DNA of 64,000 nucleotides from Balamuthia mandrillaris. Its lineage: Eukaryota; Discosea; Longamoebia; Balamuthiidae. The translations under genes and the position numbers were made by a program. Where the stretch lies: positions 1-64,000 of the forward strand of contig JAVKOQ010000234.1 of the NCBI GenBank assembly GCA_031835245.1, written 5' to 3'. Under the pieces are notes generated by a model. It searched no databases. It was not told the origin of the DNA and saw only the letters and a list, made by a program, of their open reading frames with translations. Shown here in pieces: positions 1 to 10,232 of this stretch (position 1 is the stretch's first letter; each line of letters begins with the position of its first letter).

Positions 1-11
1 CCAAGGGAAAA

Positions 12-1367
12 ATGCGGAAAAATAGGACTCTGCCACGCAAGAGCACTGAATTGATTGACAGTCAGGAGAGGGAACAGGTCCTACGTCGATGGGGGGATCT
101 GGCCATGAAGGAACGTCTTAGACTGGGGACCCTAAACGGTAATCGTTCGTGGAAGCCCGCTTTGCAAGCTGTGCAAAAAGAGGCAAAGATCCCCGAGTGT
201 TTTGTCAAAGGGGACAAGCTAAATCAGTTTCTGGAGGAAGCGTTCAAGTTTGCGGTGGAAAAGTATGGGCACCTGAACACTACCACAGTCAAGATTCCTT
301 CTCCCAGGGTGAACCAAAAGGAGGAGGACGACAGAGGGGCAGAGGATCAGTGTAACTCGGTAGCGGATTCGCCCCGCCGAGAGGAAGGGACAAGTGTTGT
401 GCCCAAGGGGAAGATTGATTCGGACTCAGTCAGTGCAGACGGCGTTAAGGAGCGAACCAATAGTCAAGTGGCGCTGCTGTTTGATTGTATTAGCCGTGTT
501 TCTCACGAGTGTGGTAAGCTCTCCGAGGCAGGCGTACTCTCACTCGCAGTGATTGTACGATTCAGGGACCTGATTGAATCCCTCGACAAGGAGATCAATA
601 ATCTTATGGTGGAAAAAGGAAGTGCAAATAGTACCAAAGGCGGCCTTACTCTGGGTTCCCAACGGTCTTACGCGGAGGTGGTCGGATCAGCTCCGCGGTG
701 TGATATGATTACTGCGGAAAGGAATTTCCCTCCACCGGCAACTACGGTCAGCGCGCCAAGCTTGGAATACTGGAAGGAAGAAATGGCAAAGGAACAAGGG
801 ATATGTTGGCAGGATAACTCCAACATATACAGGAGGACGTGGACCAAAGATACAGTAACCGACCCGAACTATTGGTCTACAGTAAAACCAAAGTATGGCT
901 TTGCCAGTCCCTACTCCAAGGTAGGGGCGGTGGAGGGCAGATCGATTGTGGTGAGCGGTAAGGACCTTAAGAAGGAAAAGGTAAGTGAGAGGATCTTCGA
1001 GCTGGGGCTCAAGCACGTCGGAGTGTGGAAAGTAGGAGAGAAGAATGGCACGCAGCATTGGGGAGTTACTTTGGAGACGGCCCAGGCTGCCGAAGACATT
1101 ATTGCGGAAAGCGCCAGGCTGTATGCTTTTACCCGCTGGTGGGTGGGCAAAGCCCGAATTGAAGAAGCCAAGAATGAAGGTAAACCGCTGTGGAAGCCTA
1201 AAGAGCAAAGAAAGATGGAGAAGAAGAAGGAAAAGGAGGAGAATGTTGGAACAGTGGCCTTGGACAGCTCTTTGGAACTCTCAAGCATCGCGCTGGCGGA
1301 GGAGGAGTATCATGGTGCTGCCAACTGGTCTGACATTGTGGAGGAGGAAGGAGAGGAGACCCAATGA
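12..1367 (+). CDS. LINE ORF1 protein (nucleic-acid-binding type)
   Basis: A 451-residue protein starting at the ATG at 12. The N-terminal half is basic and low in recognisable structure. Residues of about 310-380 (IVVSGKDL ... VGVWKV ... HWGVTLE) look like an RRM-type fold, as in many LINE ORF1 proteins, although I see no CCHC knuckle. The C-terminus is lysine/glutamate-rich. In this family ORF1 binds element RNA to make the ribonucleoprotein. Its TGA stop overlaps the ORF2 start as ATGA, so ORF2 may be made by termination-reinitiation. The RRM reading is an inference from pattern only. Confidence 0.8.
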   Translation: MRKNRTLPRKSTELIDSQEREQVLRRWGDLAMKERLRLGTLNGNRSWKPALQAVQKEAKIPECFVKGDKLNQFLEEAFKFAVEKYGHLNTTTVKIPSPRVNQKEEDDRGAEDQCNSVADSPRREEGTSVVPKGKIDSDSVSADGVKERTNSQVALLFDCISRVSHECGKLSEAGVLSLAVIVRFRDLIESLDKEINNLMVEKGSANSTKGGLTLGSQRSYAEVVGSAPRCDMITAERNFPPPATTVSAPSLEYWKEEMAKEQGICWQDNSNIYRRTWTKDTVTDPNYWSTVKPKYGFASPYSKVGAVEGRSIVVSGKDLKKEKVSERIFELGLKHVGVWKVGEKNGTQHWGVTLETAQAAEDIIAESARLYAFTRWWVGKARIEEAKNEGKPLWKPKEQRKMEKKKEKEENVGTVALDSSLELSSIALAEEEYHGAANWSDIVEEEGEETQ

Positions 1368-4300
1368 CTTCAGTAGCGTTTGTCAACTCTAGGGGCTGGG
1401 GACAAGAGGAATTGGTCAGCTGTTGGGCTGACAGTAAGCAATTTGACATTATTGGAGTGTGCGAACATAGGAGGATGGTTGCCCCTCGATTGGAGGGGTA
1501 TCGGTGGATGGGTGGAGGGGCTGCTCCAGGGAGGAGTGGCTATGGAAGGGGTGGCGCAGGTGTCTTTGTTCGAGAGGGCTTCAAGGGGAACATCGGAGAA
1601 AGGAAAGAGTGGCGAACACCCAACTCCACTTGGGTGGAACTGGCGGGACAGGGTTGCATCTTTATAATCGGTATAGTGTATCTCCCTCCAGGAGGTACCG
1701 TGGACAACTTTAAGGTCACCTTGGCTGCGATTGAGAAAAGAATCCTGGACGTGGTCAAGGAAGGAAGACCCCTGATTATTGGAGGTGATTGGAACGCCAG
1801 GGTTGGAAAGGGATGGAATGGTAGAGGTGAATCTACTTACAACGCGAGAGGAAAGGTGTTGGTGGAGGCTTTCAAAAGGCTGGCCCTCTCGTTGCCTCAG
1901 CTCGAAGAGGAAGCGCCAGTATTTACATGGAGAGCTGGAAAACGAAAGAGCATTGTGGACTATGTGGTAGCATGGAGATGGACGGGCAAGGTAGTTGGTG
2001 ACAGATGGCAAGCTTGGACCGATCATCGACCACTGGTAGTCGAGTTGAAGGACCCAGCAGATAATTGTGGCGGGGTTTGGATGGAACGATGGAAGTGGAA
2101 GTCCTACTCGGAGGAAGATCGCAAGAGGAGGTGGAGGGAGTACAAACGCGGGTGCAAGCGTTTCTTCAAAGGAGAGGAATGGAAGGCCATGGTCAAGAAA
2201 ACACGGGAGGGAACAGCTACTGTTGAAGATCTTTGGAGCAAGTGGAAAAAAGGATTGTGGGATTGTGCAATGAGATGGTTTGGTAGAGAAAGGAGACTGA
2301 TAGGAGCAACAACAAGCAGGGCAAGGAAGCCATGGTGGACAGCAGAGTTAACATCCTTGAACAAGCAGGTAGTGATAGCCCATGCTCAGTGGCTAAGAGA
2401 AGGAAAGAATGATGGAAAGGCCAGAGAGGAATTTGTGGAACTCAGGAAAAGGTTTGTGAAGTTGTGGAGAGCCAACAAATGGGACTGGATGAAGTGGAAA
2501 AGACAAGAGAACATCAAGGAAATGCAGAAATGGATCGGCAACATGTGGAGGATAGTGGCAAAGCGTAGAGCAGAGCCCAAAGCAGTTAGGGAGCACCACG
2601 GTAGCACGGCAGCCTTCAAGGAACATTGGGCAAAGCTGGGAAGGAAGGATTCTTCCATTGGGAGCTTGCATCGAGAGGAAGCAGGTCCAGAAGGACTGCC
2701 TTGGTCTGGTAGTAACTGGCTTAAGAAGGAGAGTTTTAATCTTGCATGGAGGAAAAGATTGAGGGTGGGCAAAGCAGCTGGGGTGGACAATATTGATGGG
2801 GAAATGATGAAGTATGGAGGCAAACATGTGCAAGATGCAACTTGGACGCTGATCAAGGTCATTGAGAACCAAGGCATATTCCCCAAGGAGTGGAAACAGG
2901 GGGTGGTTATTCCCTTGCATAAGGCAGGAGATCCCCAGAATCCAGCAAACTATAGAGGTATTACTCTCCTATGCAATGCAGCCAAGGTGTTTGAAGGAGC
3001 TATCTTGGTACAATTGAACATACAAGCAAGAGAGCAAGGGTGGATAAGTAATTGCCAGGGTGGATTTAGAAAAGGAAGGGGAGTCATGGATCAGGTGTGG
3101 CGGTTGAAGAAATGCCTGATGAAGAGAAGCAAAGAACGTACCTATATTGCTCTGTTGGATATCAGCAAGGCATATGACATGCTTGACCATGACATACTGG
3201 CAAGGACATTACGCAAAAGAGGAGCAGAAGAGGCAGCAGTGGGTATCATTACAGAGTGGTACCATGGTATGACGAGTGTTATTCGCATGAATGGGCAGCT
3301 TTCAGAGGAATTTCTGGGGGAAAGAGGAGTTAAGCAAGGAGGAGTTTTGTCTCCATTCTTGTTCAATGTATACATTGATGTGGTGGCAAGAAAGCTACAA
3401 GCTGCAGAGGAGAAGGAAAGAGGAGATAAAGCAAGGAATGTTTGCTTGTTGTTTGCAGATGACTTGGCAGTGGTGGCCAGCGACCCATTTGAGCTTCAGA
3501 GAAGATTGAATGTAGCAGTGGAGGCAGTGAATGCTCTGGGACTTCAGTTCAATGCAAAGAAATCAGTGGTGCTAGTACAAGGAAAGAAGGCTCATTTTCA
3601 AGAGTGGAGACTGAAGGGGGAGGCTGTGAAACGGGTGAAGGAGGCCAAGTACCTGGGACTGTGGTTTGAAGAAAGTGGGGAATGGACAACTCATGCCAAG
3701 GAGAGGATCACCAAGGCCAAGCAAGCCCTCTACAGCCTTAGGCAGCGGGGAGCCATTGCCCAAGGCCTTGGTACACGCACTGCCCAGATTGCTGCAGAGG
3801 CTATTGTCAAGTCTTCCTTGTCATATGGATTATGTATGACAGAGCTTTCCAAATCATGGTGGAAGAAGATCGAAGCAGTGTGGAATGAGACAGCAAGAAG
3901 TGTATTGCAAGTTCATCGAAGGACTGTGGCGGGGGTTTGTAGAGCAGAATTGGGCTGGTTGACCATCAAGGCCTACTGTGAGTTGGAAAGACAAGCAGTA
4001 ATTCATCATGCTGAGAGGCAAGATGGCCACTTTGAGCTACTTGAAGAGGTAAGCCAAGCAAGTGAAGAGGAAGGGGAGAAGAATGAAGGTGAGGGAGGTG
4101 CCGGAACGACAGTTGTTGAAAAGAAAGCCAAGAGGATGAGGGCCTTAACTCGAGTAGCCAAGATGGAGTATGCAGCTGAAGGAGAAAGAGGAACAAGAGC
4201 ATGGCTATGGCATAACTTCTTGACAAATGGAAGATGTTTGGTTGGACAACAACGGAGCTTAGTGATTACCAACCCAAGGAAAGAACGTTTGATGAATGCT

Positions 4301-4669
4301 ATTCGCTGTGATGGACTGCCTATTGGAAAAAAGTGGGGATCCATTCAGCAGTCTGAGGTGGATAGCAAGTGCCCTGCATGTGATGCTGAGGAAGAAACAG
4401 CAGAACACTTCCTGTTAAGGTGTCCTAACCTTTGGGAAGATCGCTTTAGAATCTGGAGTGTGGACAATGGAAGTGAAGAACAAGTCAGAAAGCTGATTAT
4501 TGAAGACTGTACAACAAAGCTCCTGTCAAGTGGAAAGAAATGTAACAGAGCTCAAGAGATGGATCAATGTAAGCAAAGTTGTAAACGAGTCTGGAGATTA
4601 TGGGCAGCAAGAGCAAGTTGGAAGCATGGAAGTTCTTCTGCATTTTATCAGTCTTTGGAAGTAATGTAA
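1364..4669 (+). CDS. LINE ORF2: endonuclease-reverse transcriptase
   Basis: A 1101-residue polyprotein. Residues 1-230 are an AP-endonuclease-like domain with GGDWNAR near residue 140, IVDYVVAW, and TDHRPL near 218 (the usual SDH motif). The reverse transcriptase spans about 480-800 with NYRGITLL, GFRKGRG, ALLDISKAYD, GVKQGGVLSP and the catalytic FADD near 697, followed by the thumb motif KYLGLWF. Near residue 1003 a CPACD..H..C pattern forms the C-terminal zinc knuckle. In target-primed reverse transcription the endonuclease nicks DNA and the RT copies element RNA there. No stop or frameshift was seen in the domains, so it looks competent. The start overlaps the ORF1 stop (ATGA). Confidence 0.95.
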   Translation: MTSVAFVNSRGWGQEELVSCWADSKQFDIIGVCEHRRMVAPRLEGYRWMGGGAAPGRSGYGRGGAGVFVREGFKGNIGERKEWRTPNSTWVELAGQGCIFIIGIVYLPPGGTVDNFKVTLAAIEKRILDVVKEGRPLIIGGDWNARVGKGWNGRGESTYNARGKVLVEAFKRLALSLPQLEEEAPVFTWRAGKRKSIVDYVVAWRWTGKVVGDRWQAWTDHRPLVVELKDPADNCGGVWMERWKWKSYSEEDRKRRWREYKRGCKRFFKGEEWKAMVKKTREGTATVEDLWSKWKKGLWDCAMRWFGRERRLIGATTSRARKPWWTAELTSLNKQVVIAHAQWLREGKNDGKAREEFVELRKRFVKLWRANKWDWMKWKRQENIKEMQKWIGNMWRIVAKRRAEPKAVREHHGSTAAFKEHWAKLGRKDSSIGSLHREEAGPEGLPWSGSNWLKKESFNLAWRKRLRVGKAAGVDNIDGEMMKYGGKHVQDATWTLIKVIENQGIFPKEWKQGVVIPLHKAGDPQNPANYRGITLLCNAAKVFEGAILVQLNIQAREQGWISNCQGGFRKGRGVMDQVWRLKKCLMKRSKERTYIALLDISKAYDMLDHDILARTLRKRGAEEAAVGIITEWYHGMTSVIRMNGQLSEEFLGERGVKQGGVLSPFLFNVYIDVVARKLQAAEEKERGDKARNVCLLFADDLAVVASDPFELQRRLNVAVEAVNALGLQFNAKKSVVLVQGKKAHFQEWRLKGEAVKRVKEAKYLGLWFEESGEWTTHAKERITKAKQALYSLRQRGAIAQGLGTRTAQIAAEAIVKSSLSYGLCMTELSKSWWKKIEAVWNETARSVLQVHRRTVAGVCRAELGWLTIKAYCELERQAVIHHAERQDGHFELLEEVSQASEEEGEKNEGEGGAGTTVVEKKAKRMRALTRVAKMEYAAEGERGTRAWLWHNFLTNGRCLVGQQRSLVITNPRKERLMNAIRCDGLPIGKKWGSIQQSEVDSKCPACDAEEETAEHFLLRCPNLWEDRFRIWSVDNGSEEQVRKLIIEDCTTKLLSSGKKCNRAQEMDQCKQSCKRVWRLWAARASWKHGSSSAFYQSLEVM

Positions 4670-4910
4670 GCAAGGAAAAGAGGAAAAAGGAAAGGGAAAG
4701 AAAAGGATAGCTAGATGATACAAAGTTGGTCTGAAATCTCATTCCACACCTTTCACTTGTGAATTGAGTAACAATTGGGAAGGCATTGAGGATGAGGGAG
4801 TAAGAAAAGTAAGAGTACACTATGTATGTACAAGGCTTACTTTTTATGTATAGATTGGTGTTGCTCTCAGAGCAAATAAACTTTTTATTACTACTAATCA
4901 CACCAAAAAG
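4670..4910 (+). other. LINE 3' UTR with poly(A) signal
   Basis: Non-coding tail after ORF2. AATAAA lies at 4875-4880, about 30 bases before the element runs out into a (GA)n tract. No long A-run ends the element, so its 3' boundary is set only by where LINE-like sequence meets the microsatellite. Confidence 0.6.
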
Positions 4911-4938
4911 GAGAGAGAGAGAGAGAGAGAGAGAGAGA
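4911..4938 (+). repeat. (GA)n microsatellite at LINE 3' junction
   Basis: Pure GA dinucleotide tract. On the minus strand it reads (CT)n, like the tracts in most introns of this window. It abuts the LINE 3' end and probably belonged to the host intron before insertion. Confidence 0.95.
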
Positions 4939-5538
4939 AGCGAGGAAGAGAGGATATAGAAGAAAGACCTTGGGGGCTATGTCATGCACTACTACATTCA
5001 ATTGCACGGAGAGGACCAGAGGTTTCATAGCTGACCTGAATACAAAACAAAAACAAAGAGCGTCATTACATGAAACGAGAAATGCCTCATAAGCCTTCTT
5101 GCGGACGTACCCTCCAGTTTTATAGGATGGGGAGAGCTGGCGAGGAGATAAGGCTGTGGGAGAAGGCGATCGTTGGGAAGAGGGCTGAGTTGTTGAGCTT
5201 TCATCAGAAGTATCGGCAGGAGAAGAGCTGGCTGCCTCTTGTTTGGCGGCGGCGTCCGTGAGCTTTGTTGCTATGGAGGTGTGCTCCAAAGTCTTCAACA
5301 AGTCCTCCACAGTGGTGATGGTGCCAAGCTTGTCGATAGCAGGCGTGTCTTCAACGGTCTACACAGCCAAACCTAAGTAAGAAACAGGCCTTTCTTTCGG
5401 CAGGTCAATGAAAAGAGCGAGGAAGGTTGGGCTAACCTGCGACATTGAGCTTTCCTTCTCTGCTCTGAGCTTCTGCAAGCGACGCTTCTTCTCCTCCAGT
5501 TCCTTCTGCCTTTGCAGGCGCCGCCTCTCTCGGTCGTC
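4939..5538 (-). CDS. Dynein intermediate chain, N-terminal exons (partial)
   Basis: Exons read leftward from the ATG at 5538. The first (MDDRERRR ... EKESSMSQ) is a charged coiled coil like the N-terminus of cytoplasmic dynein intermediate chain, which binds p150-Glued. The intron starts CAG|GTTAGC near 5439 and ends TGTGTAG near 5382. The next exon carries VEDLLKTL and a Ser/Pro-rich linker. After another GTACGT..TTCAG intron a short exon reads LNVVVHDIAPK, resembling the conserved segment just before the YxKxxQT motif of this family. A donor-like GT follows, then a (CT)n tract and the antisense LINE. The WD40 half, if present, lies left of the window. The coiled coil is generic, so identity rests on order and the IAPK segment. 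Confidence 0.6.
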
Positions 5539-5889
5539 CATTTGCTCTCCCAACAGTTTTTTAGTTCGGTGGTTCTCTCTCTGTGGTAGCGGGGTGGACC
5601 CTTCCTGCTGCTCTCTTGTGTTCTTCTTTCGCTCACTCCACTTCTTCACAAGTTGTGCTGCACGACTCAACAAACGATTGGTGTCTGAGGGGCCTTCTAC
5701 GGAGTTTGAGCGGTGGAGTGCATGGGATTGGAAGGTCAGAGAGTTCAGAACCCTCAAACAGCTGACGTGTGCATGATTCCGCATAAATTCTTCAAACAAA
5801 ACATTTTTTTTCTTCACTCGCCCATTCAGTTTCCCTCAGCAAAGGACCAAAGAAGCGCAAGCGCCAAGAAAGACCAGTTAGCGGCAAAG
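5539..5889. promoter_or_regulatory. Divergent promoter, dynein IC (-) / RPS15 (+)
   Basis: About 350 bases between two outward-facing start codons. The minus-strand frame stays open upstream of the dynein start, but it lacks family similarity and is probably 5' UTR. A pyrimidine-rich stretch just before the RPS15 ATG may be the TOP-like leader usual for ribosomal protein genes. No other gene seen. Confidence 0.4.
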
Positions 5890-6553
5890 ATGGAAAAGAA
5901 GAGGACCTTCAAGAAGTTTTCCTACAGGGGCGTGGACCTTGACAACCTGCTCGACCTCAGCAATGAGCAACTCATCGAGCTCATGAACGCTAGGGCTCGC
6001 CGACGATTTGCCCAGCGTGGCTTGAAGAGGAAGCCCATGGCTCTCCTCAAGAAGCTCAGGAAAGCCGTACGTTGATTTTTGCCCTTCCTCTTTTCTGGTT
6101 TTTGAAGATTTTCTGCAACCTCGCTTTGTTCACACTTCAAAATTAGAAAAAGGAGACTCAACCCAACGAGAAGCCTGAGGTAGTTAAGACTCACCTCCGC
6201 AACATGATCATTGTTCCCGAGATGATCGGAAGCGTTGTCGGTGTGTACAACGGCAAGACTTTCACCTCCGTTGAGATCAAGGTACTGTGCCACGCCCTTA
6301 ATCTTTTTCTTTTTCTCCCCTAACCTTCATTTGGTTCAGCCTGAGATGATCGGACACTACCTCGGAGAGTTCAGCATTACTTACAAGGTTTGTCATTGTT
6401 TTTAACGGCAATCCCTTTCCTGCCCTTTGCTAACGACTGACTGTTCCCCCCTTTTTTTTTTGTTTTTCCTTCTCCGTAAAACTACAGCCTGTAAAGCACG
6501 GTAAGCCCGGTATTGGTGCTACCCACTCTTCTCGTTTCATTCCTCTCAAGTAA
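5890..6553 (+). CDS. RPS15: 40S ribosomal protein S15 (uS19), 4 exons
   Basis: Small-subunit ribosomal protein at the head of the 40S, close to the decoding site through its C-terminal tail. Exons 5890-6066, 6147-6281, 6340-6387 and 6488-6553, all with GT..AG introns in frame. Conserved blocks include [56 protein letters not shown] and the ending [13 protein letters not shown]. The length (about 141 residues) is close to the family norm of about 145. The start at MEKKRTF matches the usual KKKRTF beginning; a further upstream exon cannot be excluded. Converges on urocanase, with only about 110 bases between the stops. Confidence 0.97.
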
Positions 6554-6571
6554 GCGCCATGTCTTTGCTGG

Positions 6572-6577
6572 AATAAA
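6572..6577 (+). terminator. RPS15 poly(A) signal
   Basis: AATAAA 19 bases after the RPS15 stop codon, in the short gap before the convergent urocanase gene. Confidence 0.7.
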
Positions 6578-6663
6578 TGGTCTTCCTTGCAGCTTTCTCC
6601 ATTTCTTGATGGTTTGTTAGTGGGGTATTTTGAGAGAAGGATTGAGAACAGCAGGTCGCAAGT

Positions 6664-9600
6664 TTATTGTTGGGCGGAGGACGCAGCGGAGAGGGCGCCC
6701 GCGATGACGCTTGGGTCAGCATGGTGGGGCAGTGTCACGCGAAGGCTTGGGTTCAGTTGCATGGCTCTACGGACTGCGTGCTCCGCGTTCTCGTTCATAC
6801 CCCACGCCCTGCGCGATACACCGTTGTTCACATCCCAAAAGAGCATGTTCCTGGCTCGTTGGGAGGCCTCTTCGCTGCCATCCAGCACAAGGCCGAACCC
6901 GCCGTTGATGACTTCTCCCCATCCACAACCACCACCGTTGTGGAGGGCCACCCAAGTGGCTCCACGCATGGCGTCTCCCACAAAGTTTTGTACAGCCATG
7001 TCTGCACAATATTTGGAGCCATCCGTTATGTTGGCCGTCTCTCTGTATGGACTGTCCGTTCCCCTGTTGTTGTGTGCAGACAATAGTGTGAGAAGAGCAA
7101 CCAGAGAAATTAAAAGGAACGGCACAGGAGCCACGTACGAGACGTCGTGGTGATCACGGCTGATAACCACTGGTCCGGAAAGCTTTCCATCTTTAACAGC
7201 CTGGTTGAAAGCCTCTGCGATGGCCATCCTACCCTCCGCGTCGCTGCGAGGTGATTTAATATGATTTGACAGACCAAAAAACGAAGAATGCAGCACACAG
7301 TTACGTGGAAGTAATGGGAATACAGCACCTGTACAAAATACGAGCTTGTGAGCCAACAACAAGCTTATGCTCAGCTGCTCGTACAATCCAATGGTGGTTG
7401 TCCTCGTATTGTTGCTTTGATCTCTCTGAAGCATTCTGGGAAAGTGTTGCAACCACTTCCGCTGCAATATCATCTGTTGTTTGCAAGTCCGTAGGATCAC
7501 CCGAGGCACAAACCCCTATGCAAGCAAGCCACAACAAAAGGTCAGGTATTATAGATATAATGCAAGCGGAAGTGTAATTGAAAAGCACACGAACATCTGA
7601 AAGGTCCAAAGCCAAGTGAGAAGATGTCACCCATGATGTCTTCTACATAGGAAGGGTAACGAAAGGCGGTGCTCGTGTTTTCGTCGTTGTTAGCAACATC
7701 AGCACCTGCTCTGCTGGCCTCTAATAGGCTACGTAGACAGTGAACAAACACGAATATTCTGTTAAACATAGCAGAGGAGGACATACAATGAGTTGCCGTA
7801 GTCCCAGAATTTCAATCCTTTTGAAGTAAGATGATTGATAGCATTTACTTGGCGGCGAAGACTCTCTTGTACAGCTTGCCTGTGAATGAGGATCGAATCA
7901 GGGTAGAAGATGAATGTCAGCCATAAATGTATTTGGCTGAGCTACAAGAGAGGGCAAGTACTTGAAAGCAGAAGGGTCCTCTTTCATCAGTTGTTGGGCT
8001 TGTTCAAAACTGAAGCCAACCGGATAATAACCTCCTCCATAAGGATTGTGCAGTGAGGTTTGGTCGCTACCGAGATCCTATCATAAACGCTTGGTAAATG
8101 ATAGATATACACAACAATAGGCCTTCGTTTGTACATACCACGAGTAGTTCCTCTTCTGCTGCTAAGCGTTCCCATAGATCGACAACATTACCATGGAATG
8201 CAATGCTGAGGGGCTTCTTTTCCTCTCTTGCTTGCTTGATACGCGCCAAGCAAGATTCCAAATCAGAGATCTGCAATGTCGAAATATATAACGTGAGGAA
8301 CAGGATCAGTGGACCAAGGCTCGAAAGAAGGTACCTTTTCCATAACCCATCCTTGGCTATGTCGTTTATCAATAGCGCTTTCTAACCGATGCCAAAATAA
8401 ATAAACGGTGAAATAAGAGGAGAGTTAGTGGATGGGTTAGAAGGAAATGAAGAAAAGATAGAGACCATCAACTTCCGCAACAACACCAATAGCACCACAA
8501 ATGACGGCAGCCTTGGCCTGAGCTCCGCTCATACCTCCAAGTCCAGCAGTAACAAAGACTTTTCCTTTCATGTCGGATGTTCCTAAGTACTTTCTGCTGG
8601 CATTGAGAAGAGTAATAGTAGTGCCATGCACAATGCCTTGAGGGCCAATGTCTGTTTTTACGGCGGAGTAAGCAGTGAATGGTGGTAACAAAAGAATTCA
8701 TTTGTTGGGTTACATACAGCAGTAACTGCCCGCTGTCATTTGTCCGTACATAGACACACCCAGAGCACTCATGCGTTCATACCTGCAGGTCATTTCATTT
8801 CATGATGTTTTAGATAGAGAGGTAGAGAGCAACGGGCGGTAAGATAGACATGAACTGTACATACTCTTCTTTGGAGGAGTAGTTTGGAATGACCATTCCG
8901 TTTGTTATCACCACCCGAGGAGAGTTTTTGGAACTCGGGAAGAGGCTATACAGAACAGCTTGTTAGGGTGACTCTTGGAAAGAGTAACATACGCAAGGAA
9001 ACCATGCAATGCATGTTGGAGGGAAACGTACCCCATAGGGTGTCCAGAGTACATTACCAGCGTTTGTTCATCACTCATTTCAGACAGGTATTTCATGACC
9101 AGATTGTATTGTGCCCTGTTTATAATCAGCAAAGGAACCCACTAGAAAGAAAGAGAAAAGAGTCTTACCAGTTCTGGAAAACAGCACCATTACCACCATA
9201 TGTTATGAGCTCATGGGGATACATAGCAACCCTATACATATGTTTACCATTACATACCGGTAATAAAAAACACGAGCAGAACGAACGTTGACAGTCAGCA
9301 TGGGCAAAGTAGTTCCACTCCACTGTTAGGGAGGGCAAGGGGATAGGGAGGACCTTGGATCTAGGTTGTTTTGTATCATCAGCATGATGGCAGCCGCTGT
9401 ACACAGAAAAATAACAAGCGTGAGCCTCACAACAAATGTTTATCAAGGACTACAACAGGAATACCTGGTCTACACTTCGCAGGGTAAGCGTCAATGGGAT
9501 AGGCTTTCATGGCGTAGTGAGTGGGCCTGAAACGGTACATGTATATGTGGCCATAACGTTCCAATTCTTCAGCAAACTCCTTTGCAAGCTCCTCTTGGTA

Positions 9601-9666
9601 CTCTTTTGGTATGTACCTCAGTGCGTTTTGGAGAGCAAGCTTTCGTGCGCGGAGGCAACAAGTGAG

Positions 9667-9734
<68 letters not shown>

Positions 9735-10027
9735 AGAAAGACAGAGAGACAGAGAGAGACTAGTCTGACAAGTGAGGCCTTAGTAAGAAAGAAGAGGAGT
9801 GGAACCTTCTTTTCTTTGGGGGTGAGATTTGGTGTGCGGGTGGGGGCATGAGGCACGCTGCTGTCACGTTCGTCGCAGGGAGGTGCAGTGAAGGGTATGC
9901 CCTCCCTAAGGGAGGCCAACAGAGCAGCAGCCACGCTGCTTTGCTCTCCAGCTGCAGCTTTCTTCCTCAAGTGCAACGAGGAAGCGGCAGAGCTAGCGGT
10001 AGAAGTGGCTGTGGTGGTAGTTTGCAT
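6664..10027 (-). CDS. UROC1: Urocanate hydratase (urocanase), multi-exon
   Basis: Converts urocanate to imidazolone propionate, the second step of histidine breakdown, in the cytosol with tightly bound NAD+. Read leftward, the exons give LALQNALRYIPKEYQ, YMYRFRP, AYPIDAYPAKCRP, ELITYGGNGAVFQNW, TLVMYSGHPMG, FVTAGLGGMSGAQ (NAD-binding glycine loop), SIAFHGNVVDLWERL, NPYGGGYYPVGFSF, FRYPSYVEDIMGD, CASGDPTDL, GPVVISRDHHDVSG, ALHNGGGCGWGEVINGG and LPHHADPSVIAGAL. It has about a dozen exons, one intron holding a long (CT)n on the sense strand. The start is placed at 10027 (MQTTTTAT), although the frame is open to an ATG at 10093. The next enzyme of the pathway is encoded at about 36.2 kb. Confidence 0.95.
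9669..9730 (+). repeat. (GA)n in first urocanase intron
   Basis: A 62-base dinucleotide tract in a urocanase intron. On the coding (minus) strand it reads (CT)n just before the acceptor. Confidence 0.95.
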
Positions 10028-10232
10028 AACAGATCGTTGGCTGGGCGTTGCTTCGAAGAAGTGGTAAGCACACAGAGGAAGGCCTAATCCCAACCAAACA
10101 ACAGGCTGACGTCATTATTCCCAAAAGAAAAAGACACAGAAAAAGAAGTAGCAGCGGCAGATTGAAAGCAGCAGCCATGCTTGCAGGCAGGCAACTTCCC
10201 CACAAAAAAACGTAGCAGCACGAAAAGCAGCC
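10028..10232. promoter_or_regulatory. Divergent promoter with TGACGTCA
   Basis: Short region between urocanase (-) and the nucleotidyltransferase-HEPN gene (+). It contains the perfect palindrome TGACGTCA at 10107-10114, the classic CRE/ATF bZIP site. The same octamer lies upstream of BRAT1. Function is inferred from the motif only. Confidence 0.4.

Larger units (their letters stand above)
1..4905 (+). mobile_element. LINE (non-LTR retrotransposon), APE-type, two ORFs
   Basis: An autonomous non-LTR retrotransposon with ORF1 (12-1367), ORF2 (1364-4669) and a 3' UTR ending near an AATAAA at 4875-4880. ORF2 carries an apurinic-type endonuclease, a reverse transcriptase and a C-terminal zinc knuckle, in the order typical of the I/Jockey/R1/Tad-like groups; no RNase H domain was recognised. 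Both frames are fully open, which suggests a young copy. The 5' end is cut by the window edge, so target-site duplications cannot be checked. No long poly(A) tail is visible; the 3' end runs into a (GA)n tract at 4911-4938. It lies antisense to an apparent dynein intermediate-chain gene. Clade assignment is uncertain. Confidence 0.9.

Noticed and set aside
687-2026. Minus-strand frames opposite the LINE
   Set aside because: Shadows of the element's own ORFs; no similarity.
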